In this document: positions 42,406 to 51,123 of the stretch, one piece after another | How the letters are laid out: every line of letters begins with the position of its first letter | How positions within the stretch are numbered: the stretch's first letter is position 1 | Source of the DNA: Chloroflexi bacterium GWB2_54_36 | Lineage (GTDB): Bacteria; Chloroflexota; Anaerolineae; Anaerolineales; Anaerolineaceae | Reading direction: 5' to 3' | Length of the DNA stretch: 64,000 nucleotides | Assembly (NCBI GenBank): GCA_001796355.1 | Contig: MGMG01000017.1 | Location: 20,132 to 84,131 of the forward strand | Made by a program: the position numbers and the translations under genes | The notes under the pieces: generated by a model | Database searches by the model: none | Told to the model about the DNA's origin: nothing | Seen by the model: only the letters and a program-made list of their open reading frames with translations

Positions 42406-44148
42406 ATGCTTACCGATCTGCGCATCGAAAATTTTGCCATTATTCAGGAGTTGGAGCTTTCCTTTCAACCTGGCCTGACCACCTTCACCGGCGAAACAGG
42501 CGCGGGTAAATCTATTATCCTGGATGCGCTGATGGCTCTTCTTGGCGGCAAAGCAGATGCCACACTGATCCGCTCCGGCGCCGACCGGGCCAGCGTAGAG
42601 GGCAGTTTTACCATCCCGCTTGCCAGTCAGGAGGCGGTGCGCGCGCTGCTCGAACCGGAAGAATTACTGGACGACTCTCAATCTGTTTCGGTCGGGCGCG
42701 AAATGCGGCAAAACGGACGCAGCGTGGCGCGCATCAACGGACGCAGCGTCGGGTTGCCCCTGCTGCGCGATCTGGGGCAGTATCTGGTGGATATTCACGG
42801 GCAATCCGAGCATCTGTCACTGCTCAATGTGCGCCAGCACATTCACCTGCTGGACCGATTTGCGAACTCACAGGAAGCGCTAGAGACTTACCGCGGCACT
42901 TATCGCGAGCTGCGGCGGGTGCAAAAAGACCTGGTCATACTGCGTCAGGCCGAACAAGATGCCGCCAACCGCATCGATTTGCTCGAGTTTCAGGCCGGTG
43001 AAATCGAGGGAGAACATCTGATCGCTGCCGAAGAAGATGAACTCCGCAGCGAGCGCATCCGTCTGGCTAACGCCGAGGGGTTAAACTCACTTTGCGAGCA
43101 AACCCTGGCCTTATTGGACGATGGGTTGCCGGAAACACCCGCCCTCACTGACCTGGTCGGCCAAATGGTGCAGGCGCTCGATTCACTGGCGCGCATCGAC
43201 CCGCAGCAACATGCCCTGGCTGAACAGGCGCAGACCCTGAGCGAGACCCTCAGCGATATCAGTCGCGCGTTACGCGGCTACAGGGAAGGCATTGAATTTA
43301 ACCCGCGGCGGCTGGAACAGGTGGAAGAACGACTGGATACGATCAACCGCCTCAAACGAAAATACGGCGGCACAATCGAATCAGTGTTGGAATTTGCGCG
43401 CAAAGCCCGTAGCGATCTGGATAACATTGCTCACGCCACGGAACGCATTGCCGATCTTGAACAGCAGGAATTGGAGCTGCGGCAGACATTGGCCGGGCAA
43501 GCCGAGCGCCTGTCCGCGCTGCGCAGCCAGGCTGCCGGGGCGCTCGCTGCTGCAGTCGAAGCCGAGTTGGACGATTTAAGCATGGCCGGCGCGCAGTTTG
43601 CGGTTGATACGCAGCAGGTACAGGTTGAAAACGGCCTCCGCTTGCAAAATGGCAACACCGTCGCCTTTGACGAGACCGGTGCCGACAAAATCGAATTCCT
43701 GATTGCCCCCAATCCAGGCGAAGGTCTCAAGCCGCTGGTCAAGATTGCCTCGGGCGGTGAAACTTCGCGCTTGATGCTGGCCTTGAAGCGGGTATTGACC
43801 CAGGCCGATTCGATCCCCACGCTGGTGTTTGACGAAATCGATCAGGGCATCGGCGGACGGGTCGGCTCGGTGGTCGGTGAAAAATTATGGCAGTTGGGAC
43901 GCGATCACCAGGTATTGTGTGTCACGCACCTGCCGCAGTTAGCAGCTTTCGGCGACCAGCATTACAGCGTGCGTAAAGAGGTGGATGGGGGACGCACCAC
44001 CACCCGGGTGGAGGTGCTGGCCGACGACGCGCGCCAATTAGAGTTAGCACAGATGCTCGGCGCCGTGACCGAGGCCAAGCTGAACTCCGCCCGCGAGACG
44101 CTGGCAACCGCGCAGCAGCGCATCACAGAGTTGGGTGCGAAGCAATAA
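42406..44148 (+). CDS. recN: DNA repair protein RecN
   Basis: SMC-like ATPase for double-strand break repair, 580 residues. Walker A is FTGETGAGKSIILDAL, the signature is KIASGGETSRLMLALK, and Walker B VFDEIDQGIGGRVG is followed by CVTHLPQLAAFGDQHY. Long coiled-coil arms lie at about 160-340. It is last in the nadK operon and convergent with mutS2, with a REP cluster in between. Neighbouring recN with nadK is a common bacterial arrangement. Confidence 0.95.
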   Translation: MLTDLRIENFAIIQELELSFQPGLTTFTGETGAGKSIILDALMALLGGKADATLIRSGADRASVEGSFTIPLASQEAVRALLEPEELLDDSQSVSVGREMRQNGRSVARINGRSVGLPLLRDLGQYLVDIHGQSEHLSLLNVRQHIHLLDRFANSQEALETYRGTYRELRRVQKDLVILRQAEQDAANRIDLLEFQAGEIEGEHLIAAEEDELRSERIRLANAEGLNSLCEQTLALLDDGLPETPALTDLVGQMVQALDSLARIDPQQHALAEQAQTLSETLSDISRALRGYREGIEFNPRRLEQVEERLDTINRLKRKYGGTIESVLEFARKARSDLDNIAHATERIADLEQQELELRQTLAGQAERLSALRSQAAGALAAAVEAELDDLSMAGAQFAVDTQQVQVENGLRLQNGNTVAFDETGADKIEFLIAPNPGEGLKPLVKIASGGETSRLMLALKRVLTQADSIPTLVFDEIDQGIGGRVGSVVGEKLWQLGRDHQVLCVTHLPQLAAFGDQHYSVRKEVDGGRTTTRVEVLADDARQLELAQMLGAVTEAKLNSARETLATAQQRITELGAKQ

Positions 44149-44151
44149 CCG

Positions 44152-44568
44152 GTAGGGTGCTGTTCGACCGGAGTGATAAGTGGTGCTAAGGAACAAACCG
44201 AGCTAATTGTAAAAAGGAATGGGTCGAGCGCACCATCAAGGTAATTTTTTAGTGCTTTTAAATCCATTCACAGAGCAACTTGTGGGCGGAGCGTACCGAA
44301 CACGATTATGGTGCGTTCACAAGCGGAACGCACCCTATGCCTGCACCCCTTAAATCATCCGTAGGGGCACGGGGTTCATCAACGTGTCCATGCTAACGGT
44401 CAACCCCGTGCCCTTTCCAGGGACGATTTCTCCATAGCACTCGTAGGGTGCCGTTCAACCCGAAAAGACCACGCGGCTTCCAGAATACGACACTCTAATT
44501 TCAATTGAGATGGGTTGAACGCACCGATTAGAATTTGTGGTACGTTCATAAACCGAACAGCACCCTAC
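44152..44568. repeat. Dense array of GTAG/CTAC long-stem repeats between recN and mutS2
   Basis: GTAG at 44152 with GGTGCTGTTCGACC pairing to GGGTCGAGCGCACC (44221-44234). GGTGCGTTC pairing with GGAACGCACCCTA (44310-44337). GTAG at 44361 with GGGCACGGGGTT pairing to AACCCCGTGCCC (44365-44413). GTAG at 44443 with GGTGCCGTTCAACCC pairing to GGGTTGAACGCACC (up to 44525). GGTACGTTC pairing with GAACAGCACCCTAC (44539-44568). The array fills the gap between convergent genes and could also end their transcripts. No gene is credible. Confidence 0.7.
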
Positions 44569-44578
44569 GGCTGACTTA

Positions 44579-46981
44579 CTATTTCGCGATCCTTGCCACC
44601 GTCACGCCGTCGCCGCCCTCGGTTTCGCCGCCAGACTCCCAAGTCGTGACGAACTCGGACTGCGCCAGCGCCTCGCGGATCACCTGCCGCAGCCGCCCGG
44701 TACCTTTACCGTGGATCACGCGCACATACGGCATTCCGGAGAGGTAGGCGGACTCCAGGTAGCGTTCCAACGCCTCCAGGGCATCCTCGGCGCGCTGCCC
44801 GCGCAGATCCAATTCCACCCCGGGCGAAGGGGCAAAGGGCACGGGTGACAGTTCACGGTCAGGCGCAGCGGGCCGGGGCTGGCTGGCAGCCTGCACCGTT
44901 TGCAACGCCGTTTCCGGCTGCCCGGCACGCACTACATCACTTATCCGGGTGCGCACTTTCAGGTTGCCAAGCAGCACCTCAATATCCTCTTCGCCTAGAG
45001 CCGACACCACCCCGTCCATGTTCAGCGTGCGCAGACGAACCTTATCGCCCAATTTTAAGGCGCGCGGCGGAGCGCTCTGTACCACCCGGCGTATGACCGG
45101 TTGCTCTACATTCATGCGCAGCTCTTCCACCCGCTCCTGCACCGCTTTTAGCGCTTCCAGCGGTTGATGGGCGCGCGCCAATGCCTTGCGCAGCGATTCC
45201 ACTTCAGCGGTTAATGCTTCGACTTCTTTTTCCTGCTGAGTGCGTGCCTGCTCTAATATCGCTTGACGCTCGTCCTCGACCTTTTCCAACCGCTGCGCTA
45301 AATCCTTGCGGATTTGGTCCACCTCAAAGCGCGCGCGGTCGGCTGCTCCGCGCGCTTTGCGCGCAATGGTACGCTGCTGGTTAATTTCATCCAGCAGATC
45401 GTCAGCCTGCAAATTGGTGGGGTCGAGCAGCCCGCGCGCCGACTGGATGATGTCCTTCGACAATCCCAGCCGTTCGGCAATCGCCAGTGCATTGGAGCGC
45501 CCGGGCAGTCCAATGATCAGGTTGTAGGTCGGCCGCAGCGTTTTCAGGTCAAATTCCATGCTGGCATTCACCACCCCCGGCGTGGCATGTGCAAAAGCCT
45601 TCAATTCGGGGTAATGCGTGGCCACCAGATTGGTAATGCGCTTTTCGATCAGATAAGCCAGCAGCGCTCGCGCCAACGCTGAACCTTCCTGCGGGTCGGT
45701 CCCGGCGCCCAATTCGTCGAACAGCACCAGCGAATGGGCATCGGCTCGATTGAGGATGCGCACCATGTTGGTGATATGACCCGAGAAGGTTGACAGGGAC
45801 TGTTCGATCGACTGCTCGTCGCCAATATCGGCGTAGACATTTTGGAAGATGCTCAGGGTGGAGCCTGACTGCGCCGGGATATGCAGCCCGGACTGCGCCA
45901 TCAGCACCAGCAGCCCAACAGTTTTAAGCGAAACCGTCTTCCCGCCAGTATTGGGGCCGGTAATTACCAACGAGTACGTCTGCTCATCCAAATTAACATC
46001 GATTGGCACCACGCTGGCAGGGTCGAGCAGCGGGTGGCGGGCATGATACAGCAGAATGACGCTGCCCGGATGTTTTTCGCGCTCAACCTTGCGGAAGGTG
46101 GTCAACACCGGTTCAGTGGCGTGTAATTCCTCGGCGTATTTGGCGCACATGAACGCCAAATCCATTTGCGCCAGCGCTTCCACCAACTGCACGATCACCT
46201 CAGCAAACGCCCCGACCTGATCGGTCAAATCGGTCAGGATGCGGCGCTCCTCGTCGCGTTCAGCCAGCTGCGCTTCGTGCCATTGGTTATTCAACTCCAC
46301 CACCACCAGCGGCTCGACAAACACCGTCGCGCCGGAGGAGGATTGGTCATGTACGATGGAGCGAATGCGCCCGCGCGACTCAGCCCGAAGCGGCACCACA
46401 TAACGCCCGTTGCGCTGGGTGATGATCGCTTCCTGCAGATGCGGTTGGTTTTTAGGGTCATTGATCAGGTGCGTCAGCTTGCTCATCAGGCGCTCGTGCG
46501 CAATCCTGATTTCAGCCCGGATGGCAGCCAATTTGGCGGACGCCGAATCCAAAATTTCCGCCCGATCCGAAATGGTGCGGGAGATGGTTTCGATCAACCC
46601 CGGCGGCGGGGGCAACTTTTCGGCAATTAACGCCAGATGCGGATATTCCGCCTGTTTATGTTCGAAAGTGCGCGAAAGTTCCCGCGCGGAAATTAACGTA
46701 GTTTTCACTTCCAGCAGTTCGCTGGGGGTGAGCACCGCGCTGCGTTTGGCGCGCTCGATCAGCACCCGCACGTCCAACGCGCCGCCAATGCCCGCCTCCG
46801 ATTTAACCGACAGCAGACGGGTTGCCTCGCTGGTGATCGCCTGCCGCTCCAGAGCTTCAGTCAGGTCGGCGGTCGGGCGCATGCGACGCGCCAACGCTGC
46901 TGACGCCGAAAAATCGGCGAAAGCTGCCAGGCGTTCCAACACCTTGGGATATTCCAGCGTGACCAGCGACTTCTCATCCAT
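44579..46981 (-). CDS. mutS2: MutS2 endonuclease/ATPase
   Basis: 800 residues, normal for MutS2, which acts on recombination intermediates and, in some bacteria, rescues collided ribosomes. The core is GPNTGGKTVSLKTVGLLVLM (Walker A) and VLFDELGAGTDPQEGSALA (Walker B), with THYPELKAFAH. A coiled coil covers about 520-620, then a KOW-like GDKVRLRTLNMDGVV. The C-terminal Smr domain has the family sequence VELDLRGQRAEDALEALERYL and VIHGKGTGRLRQ. A single gene transcribed toward recN. Confidence 0.96.
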   Translation of the reverse strand: MDEKSLVTLEYPKVLERLAAFADFSASAALARRMRPTADLTEALERQAITSEATRLLSVKSEAGIGGALDVRVLIERAKRSAVLTPSELLEVKTTLISARELSRTFEHKQAEYPHLALIAEKLPPPPGLIETISRTISDRAEILDSASAKLAAIRAEIRIAHERLMSKLTHLINDPKNQPHLQEAIITQRNGRYVVPLRAESRGRIRSIVHDQSSSGATVFVEPLVVVELNNQWHEAQLAERDEERRILTDLTDQVGAFAEVIVQLVEALAQMDLAFMCAKYAEELHATEPVLTTFRKVEREKHPGSVILLYHARHPLLDPASVVPIDVNLDEQTYSLVITGPNTGGKTVSLKTVGLLVLMAQSGLHIPAQSGSTLSIFQNVYADIGDEQSIEQSLSTFSGHITNMVRILNRADAHSLVLFDELGAGTDPQEGSALARALLAYLIEKRITNLVATHYPELKAFAHATPGVVNASMEFDLKTLRPTYNLIIGLPGRSNALAIAERLGLSKDIIQSARGLLDPTNLQADDLLDEINQQRTIARKARGAADRARFEVDQIRKDLAQRLEKVEDERQAILEQARTQQEKEVEALTAEVESLRKALARAHQPLEALKAVQERVEELRMNVEQPVIRRVVQSAPPRALKLGDKVRLRTLNMDGVVSALGEEDIEVLLGNLKVRTRISDVVRAGQPETALQTVQAASQPRPAAPDRELSPVPFAPSPGVELDLRGQRAEDALEALERYLESAYLSGMPYVRVIHGKGTGRLRQVIREALAQSEFVTTWESGGETEGGDGVTVARIAK

Positions 46982-47031
46982 TCCGCGTGATTCTACCCTG
47001 TTTTAAAGATTCACAAGAAGCCAAACTACCG

Positions 47032-47059
47032 TTGACCTCTGGCCATTCGCGGGTACAAT
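47032..47059 (+). promoter_or_regulatory. ettA promoter
   Basis: TTGACC at 47032-47037 and TACAAT at 47054-47059, 16-base spacer. GAGGA lies at 47066-47070 before ATG 47075. Confidence 0.6.
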
Positions 47060-47074
47060 CATTCCGAGGAAACC

Positions 47075-48760
47075 ATGCCCATCGATCCCAACAAAGTCAT
47101 TTACTCCATGATCGGCGTTAGCAAGTATTACGATAAAAAGCCGGTTCTCAAAGATATTTACATCTCTTATTTCTACGGCGCCAAAATTGGCGTGATTGGC
47201 CTGAACGGCTCGGGCAAAAGCTCGCTGCTGCGCATCTTTGCCGGCCTGGACCGCGACTATAACGGCGAGACGGTACTGGCTCCCGGCTATTCGGTCGGGC
47301 TGCTCGAACAGGAACCGCGGCTGAATGACGCCAAAACCGTGCGTGAAATTGTCGAAGAAGGCGCGCAGGAGGCCATCAGGCTGTTGACGGAGTTTAACGC
47401 CATCAGCGAGCGCTTCGCAGAGCCGATGAGCGACGACGAGATGACCGCGCTGATCGAGAAGCAGGGCGAGGTGCAGGAAAAAATCGATCACCTGGATGCC
47501 TGGGACATCGATGCACGCCTGGAAATGGCGATGGACGCGCTGCGCTGCCCGCCACCTGAAACCCGGGTCAAAATTCTTTCCGGCGGCGAGCGCCGCCGCG
47601 TGGCGTTGTGCCGCCTGCTGCTGCAAAAGCCCGACATTCTGCTGCTGGATGAGCCCACCAACCATCTCGACGCTGAAACCGTGGCCTGGCTGGAAAAGCA
47701 TTTGCAGCAGTACGCCGGCACGGTGATTGCCGTCACCCACGACCGCTACTTTCTCGATAATGTCGCCGGCTGGATCCTCGAACTGGACCGCGGGGTGGGT
47801 GTGCCGTATAAAGGCAACTATTCTTCCTGGCTGGAGCAAAAGCAGGCGCGGCTGGCGTCCGAGGAAAAGGGTGAAAGCGAGCGCATCAAGACCCTGGAGC
47901 GCGAACTGGAATGGATTCGCATGGCTCCGCGCGCCCGGCATGCCAAATCCAAGGCGCGCATCAATGCCTACGAGCGGCTTTTAGGCCAGGAGAACGAAAA
48001 AGTTGCCCGCGACCTGGAAATTTTTATCCCACCCGGCCCGCGCCTTGGCAATGTGGTCATCGAAGCTGACAAGGTGCGCAAGGGATACGGCAGCAATCTG
48101 CTGGTGGAAGATATGATCTTCGCCCTGCCGCCCGGCGGCATCATCGGCATCATTGGCCCGAACGGCGCCGGTAAAACGACTCTCTTTCGCATGATTACCG
48201 GGCAGGAACAACCGGACGCAGGCATCTTGCGGGTGGGCGATACAGTCAAACTGGCGTATGTTGACCAGAGCCGTGACGTGCTGGACCCAGAGCAAACGGT
48301 CTGGCAGATGATATCCGGCGGGCAGGACCAGTTGCAGTTAGGCGCGCGCGAGGTTAATTCGCGCGCTTATGTCTCGCGATTCAACTTCACCGGCAGCGAC
48401 CAGCAGAAACTGGTGGGCATGCTCTCCGGCGGCGAGCGCAACCGCGTGCATCTGGCGCGCATCCTCAAAGAAGGCGCCAATGTACTGCTGCTGGATGAAC
48501 CAACCAACGATCTGGACGTGAATACCATGCGCGCCCTGGAAGAAGCACTGGAAAATTTTGGCGGCTGTGCGCTGATTATCAGCCATGACCGCTGGTTCCT
48601 CGACCGGATTGCCACGCATATCATGGCGTTCGAGGGCGACAGTAAGGTGGTCTTCTACGATGGGAATTACACCCAGTACGAGGCTGACCGCCGCGCTCGC
48701 CTGGGCATTTCCGCTGACCAGCCGCACCGCATCACCTACCGGCGCCTGACGCGGGATTAA
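47075..48760 (+). CDS. ettA: ABC-F family translational ATPase (EttA)
   Basis: 561-residue soluble protein with two ATPase domains, matching E. coli EttA in length and lacking membrane helices. First Walker A is GLNGSGKSSLLRIF with signature LSGGERRRVALCRLL, second is GPNGAGKTTLFRM with LSGGERNRVHLARIL, each followed by LLLDEPTN. An arm and linker region (PYKGNYSSWLEQKQARLASEE) is present. EttA gates the first peptide bond according to ATP level. A clean promoter and GAGGA precede it. Confidence 0.94.
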   Translation: MPIDPNKVIYSMIGVSKYYDKKPVLKDIYISYFYGAKIGVIGLNGSGKSSLLRIFAGLDRDYNGETVLAPGYSVGLLEQEPRLNDAKTVREIVEEGAQEAIRLLTEFNAISERFAEPMSDDEMTALIEKQGEVQEKIDHLDAWDIDARLEMAMDALRCPPPETRVKILSGGERRRVALCRLLLQKPDILLLDEPTNHLDAETVAWLEKHLQQYAGTVIAVTHDRYFLDNVAGWILELDRGVGVPYKGNYSSWLEQKQARLASEEKGESERIKTLERELEWIRMAPRARHAKSKARINAYERLLGQENEKVARDLEIFIPPGPRLGNVVIEADKVRKGYGSNLLVEDMIFALPPGGIIGIIGPNGAGKTTLFRMITGQEQPDAGILRVGDTVKLAYVDQSRDVLDPEQTVWQMISGGQDQLQLGAREVNSRAYVSRFNFTGSDQQKLVGMLSGGERNRVHLARILKEGANVLLLDEPTNDLDVNTMRALEEALENFGGCALIISHDRWFLDRIATHIMAFEGDSKVVFYDGNYTQYEADRRARLGISADQPHRITYRRLTRD

Positions 48761-48769
48761 TCGCTGCCG

Positions 48770-49306
48770 TTAATCCACAGCTTCGACCTCGCGGTTTTGG
48801 TTGAATTGAATAGTTTTAAGGACGGCAAAGAACAGCATAAGCGCGCCAATGCCGCTGAATAAACCGGCCATAATTGAACTAAAGATGCGGTCGTCCAGGC
48901 TGACGAAGACGGTTTGCTGGCTATCATATTTGAGGAAGGCATTGATCTGATCCGCGGCTTTTTCCTTCGCGCTCGAACCGCTGGAATAATAGCCGGTCAG
49001 GGCGACGTTTCCGCTGTTGGTGACCAGCACCACGCGATAAGTGTCGCCATCCTCTCCGTAGCTGACATCGACCACGGCGCGCTGTAATTCCGCGATAGCG
49101 AAATCATACTCACGGCTGCTGAACATGCTTGTCGTTCGTAAGGTGCACATGCCGGCCGGCGGCCGGCTGCGGTCGCATTCCAGTGTGACCTTGGTGCCGA
49201 AGATGAACAACAAACCAATGCCAACCAGGACGAATAACAGTCCGATACCGCCCAGGATAAGTTGATCGGGGTCGAGCGTAAAACCTGTAAAACTGCGGCG
49301 GTTCAT
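48770..49306 (-). CDS. Membrane protein of unknown function
   Basis: 178 residues from ATG 49306 (preceded by AGGAAAAGG), which removes an unlikely upstream extension. Two helices are clear: ILGGIGLLFVLVGIGLLFIFG near the start and IMAGLFSGIGALMLFFAVLK near the end. Between them is a roughly 110-residue beta-rich domain with CDRSRPPAGMCTLRT and a QTVFVSLDDRIFSS segment. I recognise no family. It ends 9 bases from the convergent ettA gene. Confidence 0.6.
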   Translation of the reverse strand: MNRRSFTGFTLDPDQLILGGIGLLFVLVGIGLLFIFGTKVTLECDRSRPPAGMCTLRTTSMFSSREYDFAIAELQRAVVDVSYGEDGDTYRVVLVTNSGNVALTGYYSSGSSAKEKAADQINAFLKYDSQQTVFVSLDDRIFSSIMAGLFSGIGALMLFFAVLKTIQFNQNREVEAVD

Positions 49307-49723
49307 GGGCACCTTTTCCTGGTGATAGGGAATGGATAAATTATATATTGATCTTCCTTTTCCCAGGTCTGTTGTTGTCACCCTGCCCGCAGGGCACTCT
49401 GTGAGTGAACGAAGTGAAGGGTCTCCTGCTCGGTCAATGAGGTGCTGTCCTGGTGGTAACACGACAAATTAGCCAAACGAATAGCGTAGGTTGGGTCGAG
49501 GGGCTAAGTATGCTGGTTCTTAGGTCAATAGAATTGCCCCGAAACCCAACTTTTTGATTCCGATCTGGCGTTGTTGGGTTGAGAGCTGCAAGCTTTGAGA
49601 TTAGAAGTACATCTTTTTCTCGCCCGCACTCACAAAGTGCCCCACCCGAAAGGTGCTCTATGAGTGCGGACAGAAAAACGATAGCCCTTGTATTGAAAAT
49701 GATTTTCAATTACAATAACACTC
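49307..49723. repeat. Intergenic repeats upstream of the Fur-family gene
   Basis: TGTCACCCTGCCCGCAGGGCACTCTGTGAGTG near 49378 and ACGAAGTGAAGGGTCTC at about 49408 relate to the 24472 repeats. At 49486-49550, GTAG followed by GTTGGGTCGAGGGGC pairs with GCCCCGAAACCCAAC (with a mismatched centre). At 49623-49669 CCGCACTCACAAAGTGCC and AGGTGCTCTATGAGTGCGG form another stem. No gene is credible. Confidence 0.6.
49688..49716 (+). promoter_or_regulatory. Promoter of the Fur-family gene with embedded operator
   Basis: TTGTAT (49688-49693) and TACAAT (49711-49716), 17-base spacer. A perfect 19-bp palindrome, ATTGAAAAT-G-ATTTTCAAT (49692-49710), fills the spacer. It resembles Fur/Zur boxes. The predicted transcription start falls on the ATG at 49724. 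Binding here would block RNA polymerase, so autorepression of the regulator and the downstream transporter is expected. Confidence 0.75.
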
Positions 49724-50179
49724 ATGACCCCAACAATAACCGTCTCTCGCTGGCTTGACCTGCTACAATCCGCCGGCTGCAGGGTGACCGCACCCCGGCG
49801 CGCCATTGTCGAGCTGATGGTCGGCACATCCCGCGCCCTAGGGCCGATCGAGGTCTTCGACCTCGGCCGCGCTGAACACCCTGGTCTGGGCTTGGTCACC
49901 GTGTATCGCACGCTCGAAAAACTGGAAGAATTAGGCCTCATCGAGCGGGTGCATCTCCCTGACGGCTGCCACCGCTACCTGCGCACCGCTGACGGTCACC
50001 AGCATTTGCTGCTGTGCACCACCTGCGGACTGGTGCAAACCTTTGCCGGGGACGATCTTGACCCGCTGACCGGCAAGGTCGCCAGCGACACGGGTTTTGC
50101 CATCAACGAACACTGGCTGCAGTTTTTCGGCACCTGCCCGGACTGCCGCAAGCCCATTTCAACCCTCTCGGAGTCATAG
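49724..50179 (+). CDS. Fur-family metalloregulator (probably zinc-responsive)
   Basis: 151-residue winged-helix repressor. The DNA-binding half is SAGCRVTAPRRAIVELMVGT and GLVTVYRTLEKLEELGLIERV. Structural zinc cysteines occur as CTTC and CPDC. LPDGCHRYLRTADGHQHLLLC fits the metal-sensing region. A ribosome-binding site is missing, and the promoter predicts a leaderless mRNA. The next three genes encode an importer with a zinc-type binding protein, so this is more likely Zur than iron Fur; this is inference from context. Confidence 0.88.
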   Translation: MTPTITVSRWLDLLQSAGCRVTAPRRAIVELMVGTSRALGPIEVFDLGRAEHPGLGLVTVYRTLEKLEELGLIERVHLPDGCHRYLRTADGHQHLLLCTTCGLVQTFAGDDLDPLTGKVASDTGFAINEHWLQFFGTCPDCRKPISTLSES

Positions 50180-50183
50180 CACA

Positions 50184-51101
50184 ATGCGCCGCCGAACCTC
50201 CCTTCTACCAGTAATGTTGCTGGCACTGCTAATCGCTTGCCAACCCATCGCTGCAACACCTGCCGGCGACTTAAAAGTTATTGCCACTACCAGCATCGTC
50301 GCCGATGTCGTCCAGCAAATCGGCGGCGACGCCTTCGCTGTTTCGACCCTGCTGCCGCCCAATGCCGAACCGCACAACTTCCAGCCCTCGCCGCGCGATA
50401 TGGCCATGGTGGCGAATGCCAGCATCATTTTTGCCAACGGCGCTGGCCTGGAAGAATTTCTGCAACCGCTTATCGAAAACGCCGGCGCTAAAGCCCGCGT
50501 GATCGAAGTCTCGGATGGGATTCAGTTGCTGGAAGCCCCAGCGGGTGAAGCGGATGGCGAAGATGCGCATACTGGCGACCCGCATACCTGGGTCGATCCC
50601 AACAACGTCATGGTGTGGGTCGAAAATATCCGCGTGGCGCTGGTCGAGCTTGACCCGGCGAATGCCGCAATCTACCAGGCTAACGCAGAGCGCTACACAG
50701 CCAGTCTAAAAGAGTTGGATAGCTGGGTGGTAGAGCAGGTTGCGCTTATCCCGGCTGCCAACCGTACTCTGGTCACGGATCATCTGGTTTACGGCTATTT
50801 TGCCGCGGGCTATGGCTTTGAGCAGATTGGCGCCATCATCCCCGGCTTCAGCACTAGCTCCTCACCCTCGGCACAGGACCTCGCGAAAATTGAGCAAGCC
50901 ATCCGGGGACATAATGTACGGGCGATCTTTATCAGTGATGCGGTTACTTCAACCCTGGCGCAGCGCGTATCAGACGACACGGGAGTACAACTGGTGCGCC
51001 TGTATCATGAATCGTTCTCTGAACCCGGCGGCCCCGCCGCCACCTACCTGGACATGGTTCACTATAACGTTAGCGCAATGGTCGCTGCCTTGAAACCCTA
51101 G
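50184..51101 (+). CDS. znuA: Zinc-type ABC transporter substrate-binding lipoprotein (cluster A-I family)
   Basis: About 305 residues from ATG 50184, just after the regulator gene. The signal ends in lipobox LLIAC. Expected metal ligands are His in AEPHNFQPSPRD, His in DPHTWVDPNNV, His in VTDHLVYGYFAAGYG and Asp in IFISDAVTSTLAQRV. The third ligand is His rather than the Glu seen in Mn-specific PsaA/MntC proteins, which favours zinc. A short acidic/His loop (GEADGEDAHTGD) replaces the long His-rich loop of proteobacterial ZnuA. It starts four bases after the regulator stop, one transcript. Confidence 0.85.
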   Translation: MRRRTSLLPVMLLALLIACQPIAATPAGDLKVIATTSIVADVVQQIGGDAFAVSTLLPPNAEPHNFQPSPRDMAMVANASIIFANGAGLEEFLQPLIENAGAKARVIEVSDGIQLLEAPAGEADGEDAHTGDPHTWVDPNNVMVWVENIRVALVELDPANAAIYQANAERYTASLKELDSWVVEQVALIPAANRTLVTDHLVYGYFAAGYGFEQIGAIIPGFSTSSSPSAQDLAKIEQAIRGHNVRAIFISDAVTSTLAQRVSDDTGVQLVRLYHESFSEPGGPAATYLDMVHYNVSAMVAALKP

Positions 51102-51123
51102 GCAAGCAGGTGAAGGTAAAAAA

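Noticed and set aside
47003..47941. 312-codon minus-strand frame opposite ettA
   Set aside because: Antisense to a clear ABC-F gene with both ATPase domains.
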